Positions 42,692-49,779 of a stretch of 64,000 nucleotides of DNA are shown here, in pieces. Position 1 is the stretch's first letter. Every line of letters begins with the position of its first letter. Position numbers and translations under genes: made by a program. Below the pieces are notes generated by a model. The model worked only from the letters and a program-made list of their open reading frames with translations. It was not told the origin of the DNA and ran no database searches. This DNA comes from a virus, in IMG/VR virus record IMGVR_UViG_3300027782_000027, positions 176,760-240,759 of that record; one strand, given 5' to 3'.

Positions 42692-43383
42692 TTGATGTTG
42701 ATGTTATTTGTCTTACTAATACAACTTCCGATGAATTATATTGGATGACAAGACGAACATTAACAACTATACACGATTCTGAAAAAGAGTATAAATTTCA
42801 TGTTCACTTAATTGAGACTAATTCCCAAAGTAATTATGATTTTTCAGATATTGTTGAAAATTATGTAAAACCAAATGAAAAATTTAATTACAATAGATTT
42901 TTAAATCATTCTTATCCTTATGTAAAACATAAATGGGTTTTAATTACTAACAATGATGTAAGATATGAAAGAGGTTGGTTTTCAAAGATAATCGAGGTTT
43001 ACAACAAAAGACCTGATGTTGAATCTTTTTCACCTAAATGTCCGATACTTTATTCAAAATATTTTTTTAATGATTTTTTAGGTGGTGATTTAGATTTTCA
43101 TGAAAGTGTTGGGACTAGTGTTCACTTAATGGGTTGGTCATTAGTTATGAAAAAAAGAGTTTTTGACATTGTTTATCCGTGGGATGAAAACTTTGATATG
43201 TACTACCAAGATAATGATTATGCTGAAATTTTATTAAAAAATAATATTAAACACGGTTTGGTTAGGGACTCAATTGCAACTCATTTAGAATCACAAACTA
43301 TAAAATATAAATTTAATTCAAATACAATTGATAATCTTAGAGTGAAAAATTATTTTTACAATAAATGGGGAAAAGAAATTTAA
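42688..43383 (+). CDS. GT2-like glycosyltransferase (231 aa)
   Basis: A small GT-A domain: DVICLTNTTSDELYWMTRRT, HLIETNSQSNYD, and the metal region WVLITNNDVRYERGWFSK (N-D in place of DxD), then a GT2-type SVHLMGWSLVMKKRVFDIVY with DENFDMYYQDNDYAEIL (the ED/Q-x-D catalytic region). Size and motifs fit compact GT2 rhamnosyltransferase-like proteins. It overlaps the methyltransferase gene by 4 bases and ends one base before the large fusion gene. Confidence 0.75.
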   Translation: MIDVDVICLTNTTSDELYWMTRRTLTTIHDSEKEYKFHVHLIETNSQSNYDFSDIVENYVKPNEKFNYNRFLNHSYPYVKHKWVLITNNDVRYERGWFSKIIEVYNKRPDVESFSPKCPILYSKYFFNDFLGGDLDFHESVGTSVHLMGWSLVMKKRVFDIVYPWDENFDMYYQDNDYAEILLKNNIKHGLVRDSIATHLESQTIKYKFNSNTIDNLRVKNYFYNKWGKEI

Positions 43384-43384
43384 T

Positions 43385-45517
43385 ATGAAAATTACACAAG
43401 TAACACCAGGAATAATTACGATACCACCAAACGGTTGGGGGGCGGTTGAAAAGGTAATATGGGAATATTACAACAACATTAAAGAATTAGGTCACGAATG
43501 TGATATAAAGTATCTTAACGATATTGATATTAATAATAGTGATATTGTTCATATTCATATGGCTAATTTGGCAATTGATGCCGCTAATAAAGGAATACCA
43601 TATATTTTTTCATTACATGACCACCACGTTGTTTATTATGGTAAAGATTCATCTAACTACCAACAAAATTTAGATGCAATTAAAAGGTCTGTGGTATCAT
43701 TTACACATGCTGAGTTTTTAGTTGATTACTTTGATGAAACAGACAAGTTATTCTACCTATCACATGGTGTTAATACAGAGTTCTTTAAGAATGACAAACC
43801 GAAAAGAACGGAACACAAATTATTGTGTTTAGCAAACAATGGTATTGGTGGTGATTCAACACATGACAGGAAAGGATTTAGATATGCAATTGAGGCGGCA
43901 ATTAAATTAGATTTACCCATTACAGTTGCCGGTCCTGAAAACAATAGAATATTCTTTGAACATCATAATGACTTATTGAATTATGATAAGTTAACATTAA
44001 TGTTTTCAAATCCAAACGAAGAACAGATATTAGAACTATATAAAAGTCATTCTATATTCTTACACCCTTCTATGTTAGAAGCGGGACATCCGAACCTAAC
44101 ATTACTTGAGGCGGTGTCTTGTAACATGCCGGTTGTTGGTACTTACTTAGGTTCACAAACGATAGAAGGGATGGTAGTGGTTGAAAGAGATGTAAATCAA
44201 ATTGTTACTGGTATTAAACAAGTTATTGATAATTATGATTTATATCTAAGTAACACTGAATTAGATAGACAAAAATACGATTGGAGTGTTATTACCAAAA
44301 GAATGGTTAGAATCTATGAGGACCTTATTAATAGTAGAAAAAATTTGAATAGTCTTGAAACTAAACAAAGATTTGATAAAGTATTTGAAAATACTGAAAT
44401 AAAACCAAAAGATATGGTTGAAAAAATTGAAGTGATTAATCACTACATCAACGGAGCGTTAGTTGAAATTAAAGGTAATACTGATAAGAAATATTTAGTT
44501 GAGTTTTGGAATCAGAATAGTGACTGCGAATATCGTGAGGAGATTGGGTGTAATATGTGGGTTAGATTGAATAAAAAGTATTTTGATGAGTATACTTTAA
44601 AAATTTACTCTGAAGGTAATTTAATTAGTGAAAAGAAATATGATGCTGAAAATAAACGAGTATACATTGCATTAGATTCAAAATCATTGGGTGATACATT
44701 TGCTTGGGTACCATATGCCGAAGAATTCAGAAAGAAACACAACTGTAAGGTTATATGTTCAACGTTCTTTAACGATTTGTTTGTAAAACAATATCCTGAG
44801 ATACAATTTGTTTCACCTGGTAGTACGGTTCATAATCTATATGCAATGTATGAGATAGGTTGGTTCTACGATGGAGATAATGTTAAAATGGATAGACACC
44901 CAAGTGATTTCAAATTAGGTCCATTACAAAAAACCGCAACAGACATTTTAGGTTTGGAATATAAAGAAGTTAAACCTTTAATCAAAAATCCAAACAAGAT
45001 AAAGAAAAAACGAGTTGGACTGGGTATTCACTCAACGGCTCAATCAAAGTATTGGAATAATCCAAAGGGTTGGCGAGATATTACTGATTATCTAATATCT
45101 CTTGGGTATGAGGTGATTATCTATTCAAAAGAGGAAGATGGGTATATGGGTAATTTTTATCCAAAAGGCGCTAAACAAAACCCTCCTGGTTCAATCTACA
45201 AACTTATAGAAGAGTTATCAACTTGTGAATTCTTTATAGGTATATCAAGTGGTATTTCATGGGTTACTTGGGCATTGGATATCCCAACAGTTTTGATTTC
45301 AGGATTTACTGAAGAGTTTAACGAACCTTATGATAATGTATATAAGGTAAGTGCTCCTGAAAATACTTGCAGAGGATGTGCTAATAAATTTAGATTAGAC
45401 CCAGGTGATTGGAATTGGTGTCCAATAAATAAGGGGAATGATAAGATGTTTGAATGTTCTAAAAAGATAACATCTGAGATGGTAAAAGATAAAATTATTG
45501 AATTACTTGGTAAGTAA
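43385..45517 (+). CDS. GT4 glycosyltransferase fused to TibC/AAH-type O-heptosyltransferase (710 aa)
   Basis: Residues 1-320 are a GT4-type domain (PPNGWGAVEKVIWEYYNNIK; HPSMLEAGHPNLTLLEAVSC). Residues 350-710 match the bacterial autotransporter heptosyltransferase family: ALDSKSLGDTFAWVPYAEEF, YAMYEIGWFYDGDNVKMDR, PLQKTATDILGLEYKE, GIHSTAQSKYWNNPKGWRD, SKEEDGYMGNFYPKGA and FIGISSGISWVTWALDIP. Four Cys (C662, C665, C679, C691) sit where the family's iron-finger cysteines lie. Family members (TibC, AAH) use ADP-heptose to glycosylate Ser in repetitive autotransporters. Here the repetitive Ser-rich acceptor could be the 1-6326 fibre (inference). Last gene of the operon. Confidence 0.85.
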   Translation: MKITQVTPGIITIPPNGWGAVEKVIWEYYNNIKELGHECDIKYLNDIDINNSDIVHIHMANLAIDAANKGIPYIFSLHDHHVVYYGKDSSNYQQNLDAIKRSVVSFTHAEFLVDYFDETDKLFYLSHGVNTEFFKNDKPKRTEHKLLCLANNGIGGDSTHDRKGFRYAIEAAIKLDLPITVAGPENNRIFFEHHNDLLNYDKLTLMFSNPNEEQILELYKSHSIFLHPSMLEAGHPNLTLLEAVSCNMPVVGTYLGSQTIEGMVVVERDVNQIVTGIKQVIDNYDLYLSNTELDRQKYDWSVITKRMVRIYEDLINSRKNLNSLETKQRFDKVFENTEIKPKDMVEKIEVINHYINGALVEIKGNTDKKYLVEFWNQNSDCEYREEIGCNMWVRLNKKYFDEYTLKIYSEGNLISEKKYDAENKRVYIALDSKSLGDTFAWVPYAEEFRKKHNCKVICSTFFNDLFVKQYPEIQFVSPGSTVHNLYAMYEIGWFYDGDNVKMDRHPSDFKLGPLQKTATDILGLEYKEVKPLIKNPNKIKKKRVGLGIHSTAQSKYWNNPKGWRDITDYLISLGYEVIIYSKEEDGYMGNFYPKGAKQNPPGSIYKLIEELSTCEFFIGISSGISWVTWALDIPTVLISGFTEEFNEPYDNVYKVSAPENTCRGCANKFRLDPGDWNWCPINKGNDKMFECSKKITSEMVKDKIIELLGK

Positions 45518-45673
45518 TTCAATAATATCTTTAACTAAAGTTATTGACCCATAAATGGATAACCCAAGAATTACAGACCCTAAAATTAATTGAGGTATAA
45601 ATTTTTTACGAGTTTCTTGACATTTGGTGCATTTTTTTTCTTCAGATTTTTTTAAATTTTCCATGTTTTCCAT
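45503..45673 (-). CDS. Small membrane protein with CxxC (56 aa)
   Basis: A 56-residue minus-strand reading frame too short for usual cut-offs. It begins MENMENLKKSEEKKCTKCQE, with one CxxC, and continues into a hydrophobic segment LILGSVILGLSIYGSITLV. Its stop lies inside the end of the heptosyltransferase-fusion gene (15-base convergent overlap) and its ATG is 11 bases from the divergent 45685 gene. The membrane anchor with a cytoplasmic Cys pair is a coherent design, so it is probably real. Function unknown. Confidence 0.6.
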   Translation of the reverse strand: MENMENLKKSEEKKCTKCQETRKKFIPQLILGSVILGLSIYGSITLVKDIIELLTK

Positions 45674-45681
45674 TATTTATA
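45673..45681 (+). promoter_or_regulatory. Candidate late-type motif TTATTTATA
   Basis: TTATTTATA lies 3 bases before the ATG at 45685, overlapping the first base of the divergent 56-residue gene. Same class as at 9965. Confidence 0.25.
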
Positions 45682-45684
45682 ATT

Positions 45685-46071
45685 ATGAGACTTTTAAATT
45701 GTATCAAAAACATAATAAAGGAAGAAAGGATTGGAAAGCTTTTTGGTGACATTAAAGTTAAAGTATCTATTGAAACTTCATCACATGGTAATACCCAAAG
45801 GTTTAGACATGGTAAAGATGAAGTAATTACTAATGATGAAATATTAAGTGTGTTAAACTTAGGTCTACCTGAAATATTAGATGGTATTAAAGAAGGTGAG
45901 TTAGGACAAGACTCATCAATAGTAGTTTCACAAAAAGATTATCCGTTTTTAAATGTTGTTACCAATTTAGAAGAACAGGATTGTTATAATTTCCAAATCA
46001 ATATTGTTACTACCATCCGTAAGAAAAGATTTTACACAACTGGTAAAAACGATTTCCAAATTTACGTATAA
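45685..46071 (+). CDS. Hypothetical protein with capsid-targeting-like N-terminus (128 aa)
   Basis: The start MRLLNCIKNIIKE (Glu13 after I-K) matches the hydrophobic-x-Glu pattern of capsid-targeting peptides. The remaining 115 residues are α/β and soluble (RFRHGKDEVITNDEILSVLN, YNFQINIVTTIRKKRFYTTG) and carry no known motif. Packaging into the head and release into the host is inferred from the N-terminus and the late-type motif in front of it. The gene stands alone after the glycan operon. Confidence 0.55.
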   Translation: MRLLNCIKNIIKEERIGKLFGDIKVKVSIETSSHGNTQRFRHGKDEVITNDEILSVLNLGLPEILDGIKEGELGQDSSIVVSQKDYPFLNVVTNLEEQDCYNFQINIVTTIRKKRFYTTGKNDFQIYV

Positions 46072-46288
46072 ATAAAAACCCCCAAAACATCCGATGTAAT
46101 GAGGGTTTCTATCTTTTTCACCTAACGGTTGAGGCTTTTGCCTTTGAACACACCGGGGTTCAATTCCGACTTAATGATTTGGTTGGGTTATTAAGTTGAC
46201 CCCATTCGTTTAACTTGAATACAAATATAAATAGAATATCCTGAATAAAAAAATATATTTTAAACTTTTTTTGATATATCTTTGTCGT
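46072..46288. other. Structured non-coding stretch
   Basis: No gene is seen on either strand for about 217 bases. 46075-46108 can fold: an outer AAACCC/GGGTTT pair encloses an ACATC-c-GATGT hairpin, followed by a T-rich run, so it may be the terminator of the 45685 gene. Further on there is an AGGC-TTTT-GCCT hairpin and a tRNA T-loop-like GGTTCAATTCC whose flanks do not pair. The last 8-10 bases are the promoter of the 45-residue gene. Confidence 0.4.
46277..46284 (+). promoter_or_regulatory. Bacteroidetes-type -7 element, 4 bases before ATG
   Basis: TATCTTTG (46277-46284) is a consensus -7 element; no TTG is found 19-20 bases upstream. The ATG at 46289 follows after 4 bases, the same spacing as at four other promoters in the window. 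Confidence 0.5.
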
Positions 46289-46426
46289 ATGAAACAGGAA
46301 ATACTACCACTTAACTTACGTCACGTCGCTCAAATTGTGAGACGGAATATGATTACAAAAGTTGTACCATGTGGTAAAGAGTATTCCCGTAAAAGACTTA
46401 AGAAGGTTGATATCTACCAAGATTAG
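46289..46426 (+). CDS. Small basic protein (45 aa)
   Basis: A 45-residue reading frame starting 4 bases after a consensus -7 element. The product begins MKQEILPLNLRHVAQIVRRN and is rich in Arg and Lys toward the end (SRKRLKKVDIYQD), with one Cys. Its size and charge fit a small nucleic-acid or protein-binding regulator. It precedes the Dam-like methylase gene by 23 bases, and may share its transcript. No homologue is recognised. Confidence 0.55.
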   Translation: MKQEILPLNLRHVAQIVRRNMITKVVPCGKEYSRKRLKKVDIYQD

Positions 46427-46449
46427 AATTATATTTTACGAAAAAAGTT

Positions 46450-47289
46450 ATGCTAAGTTATATTGGTGGTAAGAGTAAGATAGGTAAGTGGATTGTCCCA
46501 TTTTACCCAACAGATATGGAAACCTATGTTGAAACGTTTGGTGGTATGTTTTGGTGTTTCTTCAACATGGATTTAAAACAATATCCTAATTTGAAAAAAG
46601 TAGTTTATAATGACTTCAATCCTTTGAATTATAATTTGTTTATGTGTCTTCAGGACCCTGAGGCTCTTTTGTCTGTGATTAATAACATTCCATGTCAACA
46701 ACAAGGTGTGGAGGTGACACCACCTGTTTATAAAGAACAATTTAATGAGTTTCAAAAGGAAATTTTCTCACATGGTTTAACAATCAACTATCCTGATTAT
46801 AATGTTGCTGCGAAGTATGCTTATGTTCTAACACAAGTTTTCAGTGGTTCAAAACCTGAGACATCAAGTTTTATTGATTTGAAAGGTAAGTATAAGTCAA
46901 AATATCTTACCTTTAGAGATAAATTATCTAAACCTGATTGGGTGGAACATTTCAATAGAATATCGGAGTTTAGATTAGGTGATTTTGAAGATGTTATTAA
47001 AGAGTTTGATAGCCCGACAACATACTTTTATGTTGACCCACCGTATTGGAAGACCGAGAACTATTACTCAAACCACGATTTTGATAGGGAAGACCATGAA
47101 AGATTGGCAGATTGTTTGAAAGGTATTGAAGGTAAATTTAGTTTATCTTACTACGATTTTCAGTTGTTGAATGAGTGGTTCCCAAAGGAGGAATACAAAT
47201 GGGAGAAAAAAGAATTTGCTAAAGCTGCTGCTGCGAAGAAAGGAAAGGCACAAAATATGGGTGAAGAACTATTAATTATGAATTATTGA
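46450..47289 (+). CDS. Dam-like (D12 class) DNA N6-adenine methyltransferase
   Basis: The D12/Dam class signatures are clear: YIGGKSKIGKWI at the N-terminus (motif X), ETYVETFGGMFWCFFN (FxGxG-type SAM motif I), and DPPYW at residues 196-200 (motif IV). The product is 279 residues, normal for the class. Such enzymes methylate adenine in a short sequence; in phages they protect DNA from host restriction. The target cannot be read from sequence. It follows the 45-residue gene, and the last 20 residues are Lys/Ala-rich. It is one of three DNA methylases in the window. Confidence 0.88.
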   Translation: MLSYIGGKSKIGKWIVPFYPTDMETYVETFGGMFWCFFNMDLKQYPNLKKVVYNDFNPLNYNLFMCLQDPEALLSVINNIPCQQQGVEVTPPVYKEQFNEFQKEIFSHGLTINYPDYNVAAKYAYVLTQVFSGSKPETSSFIDLKGKYKSKYLTFRDKLSKPDWVEHFNRISEFRLGDFEDVIKEFDSPTTYFYVDPPYWKTENYYSNHDFDREDHERLADCLKGIEGKFSLSYYDFQLLNEWFPKEEYKWEKKEFAKAAAAKKGKAQNMGEELLIMNY

Positions 47290-47290
47290 T

Positions 47291-47299
47291 ATATTTATA
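47291..47299 (+). promoter_or_regulatory. Candidate late-type motif ATATTTATA
   Basis: ATATTTATA begins one base after the Dam stop codon and is 14 bases before the ATG at 47314. Identical to the motif at 29367 and with nearly the same spacing. Confidence 0.3.
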
Positions 47300-47313
47300 T
47301 AAAAACTTTAGAA

Positions 47314-48663
47314 ATGAAATTTACTAATATCTTAACAAACATTATTTTAGAAGATTCAAGATTTAACCTTCTATATGATAAATTAGTTGACAAGGGTGGT
47401 AGAAAACCTGAACCAGGTAAAATCCCTTTTGATACATTAAAGACTATTATCTTTGCTGACCCTACAACAAGAGCTCCGCAAAGTTTACTTCAAAATATTG
47501 AAACCTTAACACCTGAACAAATGGAAATTGTTAAGGTTGGTAAGTATACTAACTGGATATTAAAGAACTTCTTAAAACCAACATTTAGTGATGATTTTCG
47601 TGTTGAAGTTGGTTCACCTGAATATAAACAAGCGGTTAAAAGATATCGTGACTTATACCTTGAGGATTTATACAAGGTTACTGAAGATTTAAATAAGTTT
47701 GAAAGATTTAAAGGTCAACTAGAAGCTGACAAAAGAGATATTAATAAATTGACTATTGATTCGTTATTTGATGCAGTTAAGGACTTTAAGTTAGAAAAAA
47801 CAAAAGGAACAAAACAGGAAAAAGAAGAAGCTAAATCAACTTACCAATATCCTGGTTCAACTATTGCGTTTAAAGGGCCAAACTGGACTGTGGTTAAGAT
47901 TGAAGACCAAAGTGAACTTGGTAAAAACGCAGCTTGTTTCTTTGGTGGATATCATGAGCCGGACATGGGTGAAACAAGATGGTGTACATCATCACCTGGT
48001 TTATCTTACTTCAACACTTATATTAAACAAGGACCATTATATGTAATTCTACCTAATGACAGTTCTGATTTGGGTAAAAAGTCAGGTCTTCCTGTTGAAA
48101 GATATCAATGGCATTTTCAGTCTAATCAGTTTATGGACAGACAGGATAGAAATGTTAATATTGTTGAAATGTTACAAGGTAAGTTATCAGAACTTAAAGA
48201 ATTCTTCAAACCTGAATTTGCTAAAGGATTGGCTAAAGAAAATGGTAAGAGAGTTGATATTGTTTATCCTGAATCTTCGGCTGGTAAGTTCGTTGGATTG
48301 TATGGATTTAAAGAATTATTTGATAACCTACCAGATGACTTGGAGCAATTAATCATCCAAACTTCAAAAAACATTAAAGAAACAATTGCTCTTGAAGTTC
48401 CTGAAAGTATTGGAAGATTTGATAAGTTACAAACACTTTTATTAGGTGGTATGGTTAAATCTGTTCCTAATAGTATCTGTAATTTGACTAGTTTACTATT
48501 ACTTGCTTTACCAAACAACCCTCAGTTAACGACTATCCCAACTTGTGTTAAAGATTTACCTATGTTAGGTTTCTTGAATGTAAGTGGAAGTAATGTTAAA
48601 CTTCCTGAAGAACTTAAAGATGTTTTACATGAGGAAGGTGATGGTTATTATTATGTAGTTTAA
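47314..48663 (+). CDS. Leucine-rich-repeat protein with capsid-targeting-like N-terminus (449 aa)
   Basis: The start MKFTNILTNIILE (Glu13 after I-L) fits a capsid-targeting peptide. A central domain has GETRWCTSSPGLSYFNTYIK followed by GPLYVILPND, a motif seen in other uncharacterised phage proteins. The last 110 residues are three to four LRR units (LPDDLEQLIIQTSKNIKETI, VPESIGRFDKLQTLLLGG, VPNSICNLTSLLLLALPN). LRRs bind proteins. If packaged in the head, this protein would be delivered with the DNA to act on a host target; that is an inference. It carries no signal peptide. Confidence 0.65.
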   Translation: MKFTNILTNIILEDSRFNLLYDKLVDKGGRKPEPGKIPFDTLKTIIFADPTTRAPQSLLQNIETLTPEQMEIVKVGKYTNWILKNFLKPTFSDDFRVEVGSPEYKQAVKRYRDLYLEDLYKVTEDLNKFERFKGQLEADKRDINKLTIDSLFDAVKDFKLEKTKGTKQEKEEAKSTYQYPGSTIAFKGPNWTVVKIEDQSELGKNAACFFGGYHEPDMGETRWCTSSPGLSYFNTYIKQGPLYVILPNDSSDLGKKSGLPVERYQWHFQSNQFMDRQDRNVNIVEMLQGKLSELKEFFKPEFAKGLAKENGKRVDIVYPESSAGKFVGLYGFKELFDNLPDDLEQLIIQTSKNIKETIALEVPESIGRFDKLQTLLLGGMVKSVPNSICNLTSLLLLALPNNPQLTTIPTCVKDLPMLGFLNVSGSNVKLPEELKDVLHEEGDGYYYVV

Positions 48664-48674
48664 TAAATAAGTTA

Positions 48675-48682
48675 TATCTTTG
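48675..48682 (+). promoter_or_regulatory. Bacteroidetes-type -7 element
   Basis: TATCTTTG (48675-48682) is a consensus -7 element, 19 bases before the ATG at 48702. A clear TTG -33 element was not found at the right distance. Confidence 0.45.
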
Positions 48683-48701
48683 TTTCCTAATCTTAGAGCC
48701 T

Positions 48702-48992
48702 ATGAAAAATGTGGATGCGGAAATTTACTTAAATCAATTGATTGCGTTCTTTGAAAAGAACCCCAACGATTTGATTGACTTAATTGGGGAACTTAAGAAA
48801 ACCAAATTCTACAAAAGAATTAAAGAAAAAGTTTACGAGAATGTTGAAAATGGTTTGGAACTCATCCTTACCCAGCAACAACTTATTGATATTGTTGTTG
48901 ATATGTATGATGAGACAAACAAAACTGTCAAACCATTAGAAATAAAAACACCTGTTATCAAAACAAATTACGGAATTATTTGGCTTAACTAA
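48702..48992 (+). CDS. Hypothetical protein (96 aa)
   Basis: Not recognised. A 96-residue, mostly helical, soluble protein (DAEIYLNQLIAFFEKNPNDL, LTQQQLIDIVVDMYDETNKT) with no Cys or membrane segments. It has its own promoter and precedes the DUF932 gene, which again has a separate promoter overlapping this gene's last codons. Short, host-promoter-driven genes like this are typical of early phage functions. Confidence 0.6.
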   Translation: MKNVDAEIYLNQLIAFFEKNPNDLIDLIGELKKTKFYKRIKEKVYENVENGLELILTQQQLIDIVVDMYDETNKTVKPLEIKTPVIKTNYGIIWLN

Positions 48993-49010
48993 GAAACTGT
49001 TGTATATTTG
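48979..49010 (+). promoter_or_regulatory. Bacteroidetes-type promoter for the DUF932 operon
   Basis: TTTG (48979-48982), 20-base spacer and TATATTTG (49003-49010) match consensus. The -33 element lies within the coding end of the 48702 gene. The DUF932 start at 49033 is 22 bases after the -7 element. Confidence 0.7.
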
Positions 49011-49032
49011 TAGTCATAAATAAATAAACACT

Positions 49033-49779
49033 ATGAACATACAAGATTTAAGAACAACAGTCCCAGCACTTTTCCAAACAGAAAAACTTTCAAAATTGTC
49101 TGACCGCTACACCATGGTTCCTACCATTGATGTTGTGGACAAGTTCATCCAAAACGGATGGCAAGTGAGCGGAGCAAAACAAGTAGGTAAGGGTTCATTT
49201 GGTAAACACCAAGTCCGTCTTCGTAACGCAGAACTTCCACAAGTAGGAGATTCATTGTTAGAGGCGGTAATAACCAACTCACACAACGGAACTTCAACTC
49301 TTCAGGTAGGTGCGGGACTCTACCGCCTCATCTGCTCAAATGGTTTGACTGTCCCTGTATCAACCTTTGGTGACATGAAACAAACTCACTTGAACTTGAG
49401 TATGAGTGATGTTGAAATGATTACAGAACAATTCGTAATCAACACACCTAAAATCCAAAAGTCAGTAACCCGTATGATGGAAGTTACCATGGATACTGAA
49501 AGAAAGATTGACTTTGTATCTAAGGCGGTTGGTATCCGTTGGAAGAACACCGAGGATATCTCAACTCTAACTTTAGAGACAATCATTGACCCACTTCGTG
49601 ATGGTGATAGTGATGACAACCTTTGGAGTACCTTCAACGTGGTACAAGAGAAGTTAATCCGTGGAGGGTTCATCAAACAACAAGGACGTAACTCTCGTTC
49701 AGTAAAGGGTATCAATTCTTTGAATATGGACAACATGATTAACACAAGACTTTGGGAACTAGCTGAAACATTTTGCTAA
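49033..49779 (+). CDS. DUF932 phage/plasmid-like protein (248 aa)
   Basis: The DUF932 core is visible: LLEAVITNSHNGTSTLQVGA followed by GLYRLICSNGLTVPVS, then a helical C-terminal half. DUF932 proteins are widespread in phages and plasmids next to recombination or replication genes; their activity is not known. The gene uses more C-ending codons (ACC, ATC, CGT) than its neighbours, suggesting high expression. It has a strong promoter of its own and shares one base (TAATG) with the PcfJ-like gene. Confidence 0.8.
   Translation: MNIQDLRTTVPALFQTEKLSKLSDRYTMVPTIDVVDKFIQNGWQVSGAKQVGKGSFGKHQVRLRNAELPQVGDSLLEAVITNSHNGTSTLQVGAGLYRLICSNGLTVPVSTFGDMKQTHLNLSMSDVEMITEQFVINTPKIQKSVTRMMEVTMDTERKIDFVSKAVGIRWKNTEDISTLTLETIIDPLRDGDSDDNLWSTFNVVQEKLIRGGFIKQQGRNSRSVKGINSLNMDNMINTRLWELAETFC

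Noticed and set aside
45328-45522. Minus-strand 64-residue ORF at the end of the heptosyltransferase fusion
   Set aside because: Lies antisense to conserved Cys-rich codons; the real minus-strand gene nearby is 45503-45673 in another frame.
46104-46180. Possible tRNA (T-loop-like GGTTCAATTCC and an anticodon-like hairpin)
   Set aside because: The T-arm flanks do not pair and no 7-bp acceptor stem can be formed with bases at the right distance.
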